DNA of 64,000 nt from Campylobacter showae (GCF_004803815.1 NZ_CP012544.1:434001-498000); one strand, 5' to 3'; counted from the stretch's first letter, positions 33,121 to 43,242 are shown. Numbers and translations: made by a program. Notes: a model not told the origin generated them from the sequence alone.

Positions 33121-35955
33121 ATGTCTGAGGCAAATTTACGTCTTATGTCCAACTCAAACGCAGTCGGGCGAAGATCGTTTTTAAAAATGGCCGCGCTAGC
33201 GGGCGTTGCGGGCAGCATGAGCGGACTGGCTGCTAGCGGCATAACCAGAAGTGCGACCAAAGAAGAGATGGCAAATCCGTTTCCAAACTCTAAAATCGTA
33301 AAAACCGTTTGCTCGGTTTGCTCTGTTGGATGCGGAGTGCTAGCCGAGGTAGAAAACGGCGTTTGGGTACGCCAAGAGGTGGCCCAAGATCACCCGGTAA
33401 GCGCTGGCGGTCACTGCTGTAAGGGCAGCGACGTCATCGATATGGTGCGCTCTCACTGCCGTGTAAAATATCCGATGAAAAAAGTCGGCGGCAAATGGAA
33501 ACGCATCAGCTACAAAGACGCGCTTGATGAGATCGGCGCAAAACTAAAAGCTTACCGTGAGAAAAACCCGGAGCAAGTTATGTTTCTGGGTTCAGCAAAA
33601 GATAGCAACGAGCAGAGCTACTACATCAGTAAATTCTCTGCGATGTTTGGGACAAACAACCTAGATCACCAAGCTAGAATTTGACATAGCGCAACAGTCG
33701 CCGGTGTGGCGAATACGTGGGGTTATGGAGCTATGACTAATCACCTTGGAGATATCCAAAACGCGAAGTCTATCTTTATAATCGGCGCAAATCCGGCTGT
33801 AAACCACCCGGTAGGATTCAGACATTTTCTAAAAGCGAAAGAAAATAACGGCGCGAAGCTGATCGTGGTCGATCCAAGATACACGAGAACTGCGGCTAAG
33901 GCTGATTATTTCGCTCAAATTCGCCCAGGCACGGACATACCTTTTATGTACGGTATGATGAATCTCATCTTTGAAAACGGCTGGGAAGATAAGAAATTTA
34001 TAGAAGACCGCACGTACGGTATCGACGAGATCCGCAAAGAGGCCGCAAAATGGACGCCTGAAGTGGTCGAGGATGTCACTGGCGTACCTGCTGCGACGCT
34101 AAAAGAGATAACCGAAGTTTTTGCTAAAAATCGACCGGGATCGGTCGTTTGGGCGATGGGTCTAACTCAGCACACCATAGGCAGCTCAAACACTCGTATC
34201 GCTCCGATCCTGCAACTAATACTAGGAAATATGGGCGTATCAGGCGGCGGCTGCAACATCTTGCGCGGTCACGATAACGTACAAGGCGCTAGCGATATGG
34301 CAAACGCCCCTGATAGCTTGCCTGGATACTACGCTAAAAACGAAGCTACGTGGAAATATTTCGCTAAAATGTGGAAAGTGGACTACGAGTGGTTGCAAGG
34401 AAATTTTGTAAAACCTGAATGGATGTTTAAACCGGGATTTACCCTAGCTCGCTGGTGGGCGGGCGTGCTTGACGGCAAAAACGGCAACGACACTATAGAA
34501 AACGCTGGCGATAGCCTAAAGGCGCTAATCGTCATCGGCAACGGTATCACCTCGACAGCTCAACAGGCAAAAGTACAAGAGGGCCTTGACGGGCTTGAGC
34601 TTTTGGTACTGCTTGATCCTTTCGTAAACGACGCCGGCGTTATAACAAATAAAAAAGACGACGTCTATCTACTACCTGCGGCGACGCAGTTTGAAACTAG
34701 CGGTACTGTCGTAGCAACAAACCGCAGCGGCCAGTGGAGAAGCCAAGTCGTAGAGCCTCTGTTTGAGAGTATGCCCGATCACGAAATTTTATTTGAGCTT
34801 GCCAAAAGGCTAGGCTACTATGACGAGCTAACTCGCACGATCAGAGACTCCGAGGGCAAGATCGAGTGGCCTGAAGCAGCCACTCGCGAGATCGCTAGTA
34901 TCGTAAAAAGCATCGGCCTAACCGGCTGGACGCCGGAGCGTCTAAAACGCCATCAGGCTAACTGGGATAAATTTGACGAAAAAACGCTAATGGGCAAAGA
35001 GGGTACCGAGGTAGCCGGCGAATACTACGGCTTGCCGTGGCCTTGCTGGACGGAAAAGCACCCTGGTAGTCCAAATTTATACGATATAAATAAACCGGTA
35101 ATGCAAGGTGGCATGGGCTTTAGAAACCGCTTCGGCCTAGAGCATAACGGCGTAAATCAGCTAGCTGGCGACGGTAGCGCGCCTGTAGGCGGCGCTCAAA
35201 GCGGCGGATATCCGGAGATCAAAAAAGATAATATCGAAAAGGTACTAGGCATAACGCTAACTGATGAAGAGCGCGAAAAAATGGGAGCGACGTGGGCAAC
35301 CGACGCTAGCGGTATAATCGCTGAAAAATGCATGGAAAAGGGCATCGCTCCGTACGGCAACGCAAGAGCTAGAGCGATAGTTTGGACATTCGTCGATCAG
35401 ATACCGCAGCACAGAGAGCCGCTACATACGCCTCGCCAAGACCTTGCGCAGAAGTATCCGAGCTTTGAGGATAAGCCGAATCACTACCGCGTATTTACGA
35501 AATACAAGAGCTTGCAGCTAAGTAAGGACTTCTCAAAAGAGTTCCCGATAAATTTAACCACGGGACGCCTTGTAAACTTTAGCGGTGCTGGCATGGAAAC
35601 GCGCGCTAGTATGTATCTATCTCGCATCACGCCTGAGATGTTTGCAGATATCCATCCTGAGCTTGCGGCTAAACACGGCATTAAAAACTGGGATTTCGTA
35701 TGGATTCATTCGCCTGAAGGCACGAAAATCAAAGTACGAGCTAGAGTCGTACCGTCGGTTAAACCAGATACTATATTCTTGCCGTTTCACTGGGCTGGAT
35801 ACATGCAGGGCGTCGATATGACGGGTAATTTCCCTGACGGCACCAAGCCTTATGCGGTAGGCGAGAGCGCAAATACCGTCGCTAACTACGGCTACGATAT
35901 AGTCACTCAAATCCCAGAAACAAAAAGCGGTCTATGCCGCATAGAAAAGGCGTAA
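33121..35955 (+). CDS. fdhA: Selenocysteine formate dehydrogenase, catalytic subunit, Tat-exported
   Basis: 944 residues, reading UGA at 33682-33684 as selenocysteine (residue 188; context HQARI-Sec-HSATVAGVANTWG). Tat signal GRRSFLKMAALAGVAG, then the Fe4S4 motif CSVCSVGCGVLAEV. The Mo/W-bisPGD domains follow (GANPAVNHPVGFRHF, RGHDNVQGASDMANAPDSLPGY). A short hairpin 13 bases after the UGA serves as SECIS. Periplasmic; passes electrons to FdhB. Clear agreement with the exported FDH family; the annotation must not be split at the UGA. Confidence 0.96.
33682..33712 (+). promoter_or_regulatory. UGA-selenocysteine codon and SECIS hairpin of fdhA
   Basis: UGA at 33682-33684, then after 13 bases a stem TCGCC-GGTGT-GGCGA (33698-33712). 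Its position is normal for bacterial SECIS elements and the loop contains the G-U expected for SelB binding. Confidence 0.8.
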
Positions 35956-35956
35956 A

Positions 35957-36598
35957 ATGAGCGAATTTAATGACAACAATAGACTTAAATTTTACTGCGA
36001 CGACGATAGATGCATCGACTGTAACGGCTGCGCGGTGGCTTGCGACGAGGCTCACGAGCTGCCTCTTGGCATCCGCCGCCGCCGCGTCATCACGCTAAAC
36101 GAGGGCGTGCCAGGTAAAGAGATCTCGACCTCGATAGCTTGCATGCACTGCGAGGATGCTCCATGCTCGCTCGTTTGCCCGGTCGATTGCTTTTATATCA
36201 GAGCCGACGGCGTCGTACTACACGACAAAGATATCTGTATCGGCTGCGGATACTGCCTATACGCGTGTCCGTTCGGCGCGCCTCAGTTCCCGCGCGAGGG
36301 GGTATTTGGCGCGAAAGGCTCGATGGATAAGTGCACGATGTGCGCAGGCGGTCCGCTACCGACAAATAGCGAAGCCGAGCGCGAAGAGTACGGCCAGGAT
36401 AGAATTTCCGAAGGCAAAGTGCCGGTTTGTGCCGCAATGTGCTCGACAAAGGCGCTGCTAGTAGGCGAATCTGCAATGATAGAAAAAATCTACGGCGACA
36501 GAGTCAAGGCTCGCGGCTACGGCTTTAAAGACCTAAAACAAACTCCGACCTGGAAGCTTGCTTATTACGCGGGCGACAGGCTAAAATACAGCTTCTAA
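35957..36598 (+). CDS. fdhB: Formate dehydrogenase iron-sulfur subunit
   Basis: 213 residues with four Fe4S4-type cysteine clusters: CIDCNGCAVAC, CMHCEDAPCSLVC, CIGCGYCLYAC and CTMC...CAAMC. It transfers electrons from FdhA towards the membrane. It begins one base after the fdhA stop. The cytochrome b subunit gene fdhC, which usually follows, is not here; a hairpin and 260 bases without a gene come next. Confidence 0.94.
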   Translation: MSEFNDNNRLKFYCDDDRCIDCNGCAVACDEAHELPLGIRRRRVITLNEGVPGKEISTSIACMHCEDAPCSLVCPVDCFYIRADGVVLHDKDICIGCGYCLYACPFGAPQFPREGVFGAKGSMDKCTMCAGGPLPTNSEAEREEYGQDRISEGKVPVCAAMCSTKALLVGESAMIEKIYGDRVKARGYGFKDLKQTPTWKLAYYAGDRLKYSF

Positions 36599-36605
36599 AT
36601 TTATC

Positions 36606-36629
36606 CGCTCCGCTCGCTTTGGCGGGGCG
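36606..36629 (+). terminator. Hairpin after fdhB
   Basis: CGCTCCGC-N8-GCGGGGCG, 8-bp stem with one G-T pair, eight bases after the fdhB stop; no T run. The remaining gap to 36832 is AAATTT-rich with no gene. Confidence 0.45.
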
Positions 36630-36832
36630 AACTATAACACCAAATTTGACGCGGTTTGTCTGCGTCAAATTTGACTCAGATTTAAATTCTACTCGACTCG
36701 GTTTTAAATTTTATCAAATTTATCCCGCTTCATTTATTGCAAAAATCTCATTAAATTTGACGCTAGATTTTGGCTTTGGCATTAAAATTTGACACGAGTA
36801 AAATTTGAAATCAATATGTAGATAAAATTTAA

Positions 36833-36860
36833 GTAGAAAAGGGCGGTCTCCCGCCCTAAA
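36833..36860 (-). terminator. Intrinsic terminator of the FdhF-like gene
   Basis: On the reverse strand GGGCGG-GAGA-CCGCCC (36841-36856) followed by TTTTCT. It starts five bases after the stop codon: a textbook terminator. Confidence 0.88.
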
Positions 36861-36861
36861 T

Positions 36862-39105
36862 TTACGCTCTAACAGGCGACAAATACGGATTTGCCGAGTG
36901 CATCGACATTTCGTTTTGCTCTCTAAATTTGATAAACTCCTCTTCGCTTAGACGCCTGATATTTGCTATCGTCATCTTTAGCGGCGTGATGCCTGAGAGC
37001 GGATCGGGATCGCCCGCGTTGGCTAGCTCGTTACCGTCGGCCTCGCTATAGTGGAAGGTCGTAAATATCGTACCTTCTTTTAGGTCCGGATTGACGCGCA
37101 GTTTTGCCGCGATCTGGCCGCGTTTGTTTTGTACGAGTGCGTAGCAGCCTTCCTCTAGCTCCCTCTCGCGAGCGATATCCGGGCTCACCTCTATGAGTGC
37201 GCCCTCTACGCCCGCGCCATACTCTAGGGCAGGGCACTCTCTAGTCATCGTGCCCGTGTGGTAGTGATAGACCTTGCGTCCGGTCGTAAATAGGCACGGA
37301 TAGACCTCGTCTGGCACCTCGCTAAGCGCGCCGCTACCGACTGGGTAGCCCTCCGGGATATTCATCTTGGCTCTAAATTCGGCTTCTGCTTTTGCGCGTT
37401 CGTTTTTGTCGTCTAAGTAAAGCACCGGCGCGAAGCGGAATTTACCGCCAGGCAGCATGGACTTGTGATCTGCGTAAAGCACCGGCGTACCCGGGTGCTC
37501 CTCGTCTGGGCACGGCCAGCTGATACCGCCTAGTTTGCCTAGTCTATAGTAGCTTATGCCGCCGAAAAATTTAGGCATAAGCTCCCTTAACTCGTTCCAA
37601 ATTTGCTCAGGGCCCGCAAAGTCAAATCCCTCTAGCCCCATGCGGTTTGCGATGTTGCAAACGACCTTCCAATCAGGCTCCACGCCGCTAACGGGTTCGC
37701 TAGCCTTGCGAGTGCGTTGGACGCGGCGAGAGGTGTTGATAAAGGTTCCGTCCTTTTCGCCCCAGCCCGCGGCAGGTAGCACCACATCGGCCTTATGCGC
37801 GCTCTCGGTAAAGAAAAGATCCTGCACGATAAAGCAGTCTAGATGGTGCACGGCGTGGACGAAGTGCTCGGTCCAAGGATCGCTCATTACGGGATTTTCG
37901 CCGTAGACGTAGAGGACTTTTAGCTCGCCGCTATCCATTTTATCGGGTGCTTGCGTTAGCTTAAAGCCCGGAACCGGATTTAGCTCAAAGTGCCATACTT
38001 TGCGCGCTTGCTCCTGTGCGTAAGGGCTGTTTACCGCGCCGGCCGGGATGACGTTAGGCAGCGCGCCCATATCGCATGCGCCTTGGACGTTGTTTTGACC
38101 GCGCAGAGGATTTACGCCAGCACCTTTTTTGCCCAAATTTCCCGTTAAAACGGCTAAATTTGATAGCGAAAATACGTTTGACGTGCCGTCACTAAACTGC
38201 GTGATACCCATCGTGTAGCAAATCGCCGCCGCGCCTGCTTTAGCATACATTCTAGCTGCCTCTATGATGAGCTCTTTTTTTACGCCCGTTTCGCGCTCGA
38301 AACGCTCAGGCGTAAAGTCCTTAACCGCCTCTTTTAGATACTCGAAGCCCTCGGAGTATTTTTCTATAAATTCGCTATCTTGTAAATTTTCGGCGATTAT
38401 GACATGCATCATCGTATTTAGCGTTTTAATATTCGCTCCGATCGGGATTTGCAAGAAAATATCGGCTTTTTTGGCCATATCGGTGCGCTTTGGATCTACG
38501 ACGATCATCTTCGCGCCGCGCTGAAGGCCGCGCTGCATCTGCATAGCGATGATCGGGTGGCACTCGCTCGTGTTTGTACCGATGAGTAAAAATACGTCCG
38601 TGTCGGTCGCAAATTCGACCAAATCATTAGTCATCGTTCCGTTTCCTAACGTGCTGGCAAGACCTGCCACTGTAGGAGCGTGTCAAAGACGGGCGCAGTG
38701 ATCGACGTTGTTGCTGCCCTGAGCGCGGAAAAATTTCTGGAAAACGTAGTTGTCTTCGTTATTTGAGCGCGCAGAGCTAAAGCCCATGATCGAGTTTGGG
38801 CCGTATTTTGCGACGGTGGATTTAAATTTATCCGCGAGGAAATCATAAACCTCCTCAAAACTCACTTCTTCAAGCTCGCCGCGCTTGTCGTAGACGCCGT
38901 TTAGCTTTCTCATCATCGGTCGACTTAAGCGTTTAGGAGAGTTTACGAACTCCCAACCGAACATTCCTTTTAGGCAAAGTTCGCCGTCGTTTACGTGGTG
39001 ATCTTTGCTGGGTTTGGCGTCTACGATTCTACCGTTTCGCACGATAAGATCGATGCCGCAGCCCGTACCGCAATATGGACAGGTAGTCTTTACTATCTCT
39101 TCCAT
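36862..39105 (-). CDS. fdhF: Selenocysteine formate dehydrogenase, FdhF-like, no export signal
   Basis: 747 residues, reading the UGA at 38683-38685 (reverse strand) as selenocysteine, residue 141 (context DHCARL-Sec-HAPTVAGLAST). E. coli FdhF has Sec at 140 and similar length. N-terminal Fe4S4 motif CPYCGTGC; no Tat signal, so cytoplasmic. A C-terminal molybdopterin domain is complete (ECPALEYGAGVEGALIEV). It stands alone with its own operator and terminator, and no hydrogenase or diaphorase gene is adjacent, so its electron partner is unknown. Confidence 0.93.
38655..38685 (-). promoter_or_regulatory. UGA-selenocysteine codon and SECIS hairpin of the FdhF-like gene
   Basis: UGA (38683-38685, reverse strand), then 13 bases and stem TGGCA-GGTCT-TGCCA. 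The loop GGTCT is that of the classic E. coli fdhF SECIS. Confidence 0.88.
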
Positions 39106-39204
39106 TTTCGCTCCTTTCTGGTATTACTGAAATTTATGAGATTATTATACAACGGCAAATATAAATTTAGTTTTAAAATTAGTATAATTTTTTAAGAATT
39201 ATTT

Positions 39205-39233
39205 AAGTAATATGCAAATTTAGCATATTACTT
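39205..39233. promoter_or_regulatory. Mo/W-regulon palindrome upstream of the FdhF-like gene
   Basis: AAGTAATATGC-AAATTTA-GCATATTACTT: perfect 11-bp arms, N7 spacer, the strongest of the series. On the reverse strand the left arm overlaps a possible -35 TTACTT, with TATACT 18 bases on (39181-39186). Confidence 0.8.
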
Positions 39234-39310
39234 TTTTGCTTTAAATTTTTTATTTTTAGGGAAATTTTTAGGTATATGTTTAACACAATGTAAAATTTAT
39301 TTAAAAATTA

Positions 39311-39339
39311 TTACTTTTAAATGTATTTAGATGTATAAT
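39311..39339 (+). promoter_or_regulatory. Promoter of lemA
   Basis: TTACTT (39311-39316), spacer 17, TATAAT (39334-39339), 31 bases before the lemA ATG. Confidence 0.6.
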
Positions 39340-39369
39340 GGAGATAGAAAATCTTTTCAAGGAGCACCC

Positions 39370-39963
39370 ATGAAAAATCTAGTTGCTTTTCTAGTTATCC
39401 TAGGTATCATCGGCGGTATCGCCATGAAGTATATTAACGCCTTTCCGGTACTCGACGAGACGGTCAAAGAGAAATGGGCTCAGGTGCAAAACCAATACAA
39501 ACGCCGCGCCGATCTTATCCCAAATTTGGTAAAAACAGTTCAAGGCTACGCTAGCCACGAGGAAGGCGTATTTAAGGAAGTAACGGAAGCTAGAAGCAAG
39601 GCTTCTCAGATGACGATCGACGTTAGCTCGATAGACGATCCTGCTAAGCTAAAAGAGTTTGAAAACGCTCAAAAAACTCTAGGCGGCGCGCTATCTAGGC
39701 TAATGGCTATCACCGAGAACTACCCTCAGCTAAAAGCCGATCAAAATTTCCTCTCCCTTCAAAGTCAGCTTGAAGGTACGGAAAATCGCATCGCGGTCGC
39801 TAGAAAGGACTATATCGCAGCGGTCAAGGACTATAACATCGCCCTTCGCAAGATACCGGATAAGTTTATAGCCGCAATTTTTTATCCAGAGCTCAAAACT
39901 CGTGCGACGTTTGAAGCAAGCGAGTCCGAACAAAGCGCACCGGACGTATCTTTCGCCAAATAA
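39370..39963 (+). CDS. lemA: LemA family protein
   Basis: 197 residues: one N-terminal membrane helix (LVAFLVILGIIGGIAMKYINAF), then the helical LemA domain (VKEKWAQVQNQYKRRADLIPNLVKTVQGYASHE shortened here; also AITENYPQLKADQNFL and GTENRIAVARKDY). The ATG at 39370 has AAGGAG upstream; the frame is open 13 codons further. LemA genes commonly sit in front of TPM-domain genes, as here (three follow). The family function is still unclear. Confidence 0.92.
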   Translation: MKNLVAFLVILGIIGGIAMKYINAFPVLDETVKEKWAQVQNQYKRRADLIPNLVKTVQGYASHEEGVFKEVTEARSKASQMTIDVSSIDDPAKLKEFENAQKTLGGALSRLMAITENYPQLKADQNFLSLQSQLEGTENRIAVARKDYIAAVKDYNIALRKIPDKFIAAIFYPELKTRATFEASESEQSAPDVSFAK

Positions 39964-40560
39964 CCCAACCAAGGTACAAAAATGAAACGCATTTTATCTA
40001 CTTTATTTTGCGTTTTTACGCTTTTAGGACTTACGGCTATAAATTTATCGGCAGCAGATAATGCTACCGAACAAAACAAAACCGTAAAAGAAAAAACTAC
40101 TCAAACATCAAACGAAAAGAGTTCAAATTTCCCTGCCTTAACCGGCAGGGTAGTAGATCAGGCAAGAGTACTAAGCCAGAGCACAAAAGACGAACTAGAA
40201 ACATTACTAGCCACTCACGAAAACAATACCACTAATCAAGTAGTAGTAGCTACTATAGAATCTCTAGGTAACGCTCAAATAGAAGAGTACTCCATAGAAC
40301 TAGCTAGACGTTGGGGTATAGGACAAAAAGGTAAAGATAACGGAGTAGTATTAGTAGTAGCTCCAAACGACAAACAAGTACGCATAGAGGTAGGATACGG
40401 CCTAGAAGGTACTCTAACGGACGCTCTTAGCAGTAGTATCATAAACTACTACATAATACCTGAGTTTAAAAAAGGAGATATCCAAAACGGTATAAACATA
40501 GGCATACAAAAGATCATTGCATTGCTTGATGGGGATGAGGGGGTTAAAAAGGAGATAGAA
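39957..40560 (+). repeat. Exact 604-bp repeat, copy 1
   Basis: Identical, by eye, to 42264-42867. It covers the leader CAAATAACCCAACCAAGG and the first 193 codons of the TPM gene. Confidence 0.9.
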
Positions 40561-40941
40561 GCTAAGGGCGACTATGATATGTCAATAGAGGTCTACGGGA
40601 TAATGGGCGGTATTGCGGCGATAATCGCATCGGCTTTTTTAGGCGATATGATCATGAATATCGGCCTTAGCGTCATGGTCGCTAGCATCATTGGCCTTTT
40701 TGTAAATTTATGCTTCGGTATCGAGGATATCACAGCTCAACTTGCCGTCGTACTCGGGATTGCCGCGGGATTTTTCTACTTGGTCAAAGACGTGAAGGTC
40801 GGTAGCGGAGGTGGCGGAGGCGGATCATCGTCGAGCGGCTCCAGTAGTAGCTCTAGCGGAGGAGGCAGCAGAAGCTCCGGGGGCGGCTTTAGCGGCGGAG
40901 GCGGCAGCTTTGGCGGAGGCGGAGCTAGCGGTAGGTGGTAG
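39982..40941 (+). CDS. TPM-domain membrane protein with Gly/Ser-rich tail (copy 1)
   Basis: 319 residues: signal peptide (MKRILSTLFCVFTLLGLTA), linker, TPM domain at about 50-190 (FPALTGRVVDQARVLS, ARRWGIGQKGKDNGVVLVVA, RIEVGYGLEGTLTD), two membrane helices at about 205-265, and a tail of about 50 Gly/Ser residues ending GGGGASGRW. TPM domains are extracytoplasmic and linked in other organisms to membrane protein quality control or phosphatase activity. It follows lemA after 18 bases. The first 193 codons equal those of the gene at 42289. Confidence 0.88.
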   Translation: MKRILSTLFCVFTLLGLTAINLSAADNATEQNKTVKEKTTQTSNEKSSNFPALTGRVVDQARVLSQSTKDELETLLATHENNTTNQVVVATIESLGNAQIEEYSIELARRWGIGQKGKDNGVVLVVAPNDKQVRIEVGYGLEGTLTDALSSSIINYYIIPEFKKGDIQNGINIGIQKIIALLDGDEGVKKEIEAKGDYDMSIEVYGIMGGIAAIIASAFLGDMIMNIGLSVMVASIIGLFVNLCFGIEDITAQLAVVLGIAAGFFYLVKDVKVGSGGGGGGSSSSGSSSSSSGGGSRSSGGGFSGGGGSFGGGGASGRW

Positions 40942-41100
40942 ATTGTCGCTTTAAATTTGGCGTCGAATTTGGAGGACTTGCTAAATTTGACGCTTTTGCT
41001 TTGCTAATTTGATTTAAAACCGCAAGTCGGCGTTTTAAATTTTACCCGAGATGCCGTAAAATTTACAGGCTTTTTTAGACGCCATAGATAAGGTATAAAG

Positions 41101-42132
41101 ATGAAACGCATTTTAACTAATATTTTATATACTGTTATTGCGCTAGTTTTGGGGCTTTTGTTGTTAGTCCCATCTGATGAGACGCAAGAGCCTCAAAAAA
41201 ACTCCGAGCAGTTGCATCCTGTTACGTTAATGGATAAAACAGCCGGCCAGGTAGATGCGCCGGGTGTGGTCGCCAAAGAGGAAAACGTATCGCAAAAAAT
41301 CGCCGAACAGCTAAATTTTCCCGCTTTAACGGGCAGAGTCGTAGATCAGGCAGGCATACTTAGTCCTTCCGTCAAAGAGGAGCTAGAAAGCGTGCTAGCC
41401 GCTCACGAAAACAACACGACCAATCAGGTCGTAGTAGTTACCCTAAAAACTCTGGGCGGAGTGAATATCAGCGATTATTCTTTAAAGCTGGGTAGATACT
41501 GGGGCATCGGACAAAAAGATAAAAATAATGGCGTGTTGCTAGTAGTGGCACCAAACGATAGGCGGGTGCGTATCGAGGTCGGATACGGCTTAGAGGGCAC
41601 GATAACAGATGCTTTCTGCGAAGTCATCATCGATAACTACATAGTTCCGGAGTTTAAAAAAGACGATATAGAGGGCGGCATAAAGATAGGCGCGCAAAAG
41701 ATCCTTGCACTACTTGAGGGCGATGAGAACGTCAGAAAAGATATAGAAAAATTAAGCGAATTTCCGGTCGAAGGCTATGTGATGTTATTTAGCGCGCTGC
41801 TGATATTCGCTAGAAATATGTTCGGCATAATCGGACAAGTGTGCGCTATTATCGGAGTTAGCGCGTTTACTGGCGGCGCTATTTCGCTTTGGGTAGCGCC
41901 AAGATTGGGCATCGAGGATTTCGCCGCCAGAGGCGGTATAACGGCTGCGCTTTCTGCGATACTTCTTGGCATAGCTTTAAGAAACATTCTGGCTAAGAAC
42001 AAGGGTGACGCTGGTGATGAGGGTATCGAAAAGGGCGACTATGAAGGTCCTGACGGAGACGATGGGTATGGTAAAGGCTTTAGAGGCGGCGGCGGAAGCT
42101 TTGGCGGAGGCGGAGCTAGCGGAAAGTGGTAG
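41101..42132 (+). CDS. TPM-domain membrane protein with Gly-rich tail (diverged copy)
   Basis: 343 residues with the same plan: N-terminal membrane segment (ILYTVIALVLGLLLLV), TPM domain at about 72-215 (FPALTGRVVDQAGILS, GYGLEGTITDAF), membrane helices at about 225-290, and a tail ending GGGGASGKW. Similar throughout to its neighbours but clearly diverged at the nucleotide level, unlike the outer pair. About 160 bases after copy 1. Confidence 0.87.
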   Translation: MKRILTNILYTVIALVLGLLLLVPSDETQEPQKNSEQLHPVTLMDKTAGQVDAPGVVAKEENVSQKIAEQLNFPALTGRVVDQAGILSPSVKEELESVLAAHENNTTNQVVVVTLKTLGGVNISDYSLKLGRYWGIGQKDKNNGVLLVVAPNDRRVRIEVGYGLEGTITDAFCEVIIDNYIVPEFKKDDIEGGIKIGAQKILALLEGDENVRKDIEKLSEFPVEGYVMLFSALLIFARNMFGIIGQVCAIIGVSAFTGGAISLWVAPRLGIEDFAARGGITAALSAILLGIALRNILAKNKGDAGDEGIEKGDYEGPDGDDGYGKGFRGGGGSFGGGGASGKW

Positions 42133-42263
42133 CCGCGGTTTTAAAATTTGGCGCAAAATTTAATCTTTTAAATTCGGCGCTTAAATTTACTTTTGTTATG
42201 CGTAAATTTGTGGTAAAATTTAAGACGCATGCTTGCTTGGCTTAAATTTGACGCCGAGCAATG

Positions 42264-42867
42264 CAAATAACCCAACCAAGGTACAAAAATGAAACGCATT
42301 TTATCTACTTTATTTTGCGTTTTTACGCTTTTAGGACTTACGGCTATAAATTTATCGGCAGCAGATAATGCTACCGAACAAAACAAAACCGTAAAAGAAA
42401 AAACTACTCAAACATCAAACGAAAAGAGTTCAAATTTCCCTGCCTTAACCGGCAGGGTAGTAGATCAGGCAAGAGTACTAAGCCAGAGCACAAAAGACGA
42501 ACTAGAAACATTACTAGCCACTCACGAAAACAATACCACTAATCAAGTAGTAGTAGCTACTATAGAATCTCTAGGTAACGCTCAAATAGAAGAGTACTCC
42601 ATAGAACTAGCTAGACGTTGGGGTATAGGACAAAAAGGTAAAGATAACGGAGTAGTATTAGTAGTAGCTCCAAACGACAAACAAGTACGCATAGAGGTAG
42701 GATACGGCCTAGAAGGTACTCTAACGGACGCTCTTAGCAGTAGTATCATAAACTACTACATAATACCTGAGTTTAAAAAAGGAGATATCCAAAACGGTAT
42801 AAACATAGGCATACAAAAGATCATTGCATTGCTTGATGGGGATGAGGGGGTTAAAAAGGAGATAGAA
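42264..42867 (+). repeat. Exact 604-bp repeat, copy 2
   Basis: Identical to 39957-40560 (offset 2307). The similarity ends abruptly at both edges, which indicates recent gene conversion or duplication. Confidence 0.9.
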
Positions 42868-43242
42868 AAGCAAGATGAGACGCCTGTGGAAGCCTACGGG
42901 ATAGTAGTGGGCATGGTGATGGTATTTGCTTCGGCTATTTTCGGCGCGGCAGCTCTGCGAATCGGAGCTAGCGCGACGCTATCAGGCTTTATCTCGGGCG
43001 TAGTCGCAGGGACGTTTGGTATCGAGAATCTGCTTGTTAGAGGCGGGGTTTTGCTCGTTCTTTTCGTGCTACTTTTTTATCTAATGCGAAATATGAAAAC
43101 CGGCGGTAGAGGCTTGTACGGCGGTGGCGGCTCTGGCGGTTACGGCGGCGGAGGCTTTAGCGGAGGCAGTAGAAGCTCCGGAGGCGGATTTAGCGGAGGG
43201 GGCGGAGGCTTTGGCGGCGGCGGAGCTAGCGGCAGGTGGTAG
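42289..43242 (+). CDS. TPM-domain membrane protein with Gly/Ser-rich tail (copy 2)
   Basis: 317 residues. Residues 1-193 are identical to the protein at 39982; afterwards the membrane segment differs (AYGIVVGMVMVFASAIFGAAALRIG...) and the tail is another Gly/Ser-rich run ending GGGGASGRW. The 3' flank (43240-43380) again resembles the flank of copy 1 (40940-41060), so the whole unit was duplicated and then diverged in its second half, or its first half was homogenised. Confidence 0.87.
   Translation: MKRILSTLFCVFTLLGLTAINLSAADNATEQNKTVKEKTTQTSNEKSSNFPALTGRVVDQARVLSQSTKDELETLLATHENNTTNQVVVATIESLGNAQIEEYSIELARRWGIGQKGKDNGVVLVVAPNDKQVRIEVGYGLEGTLTDALSSSIINYYIIPEFKKGDIQNGINIGIQKIIALLDGDEGVKKEIEKQDETPVEAYGIVVGMVMVFASAIFGAAALRIGASATLSGFISGVVAGTFGIENLLVRGGVLLVLFVLLFYLMRNMKTGGRGLYGGGGSGGYGGGGFSGGSRSSGGGFSGGGGGFGGGGASGRW

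Noticed and set aside
33121-35955. Two separate genes or a nonsense mutation at the in-frame TGA of the formate dehydrogenase
   Set aside because: The TGA stands at the active-site selenocysteine position (Sec-His), the protein continues in frame, and a SECIS-like hairpin follows. The same holds for 36862-39105.
36139-36476. ORFs overlapping fdhB in other frames (36139-36330, 36156-36461, reverse 36198-36476)
   Set aside because: Arg-rich shadows of a clear four-cluster ferredoxin gene.
40800-43240. CRISPR-like or minisatellite array in the GGC/GGA-rich gene ends
   Set aside because: These are Gly/Ser-rich protein tails of TPM proteins; no regular repeat-spacer pattern exists. No CRISPR array was seen anywhere in the window.
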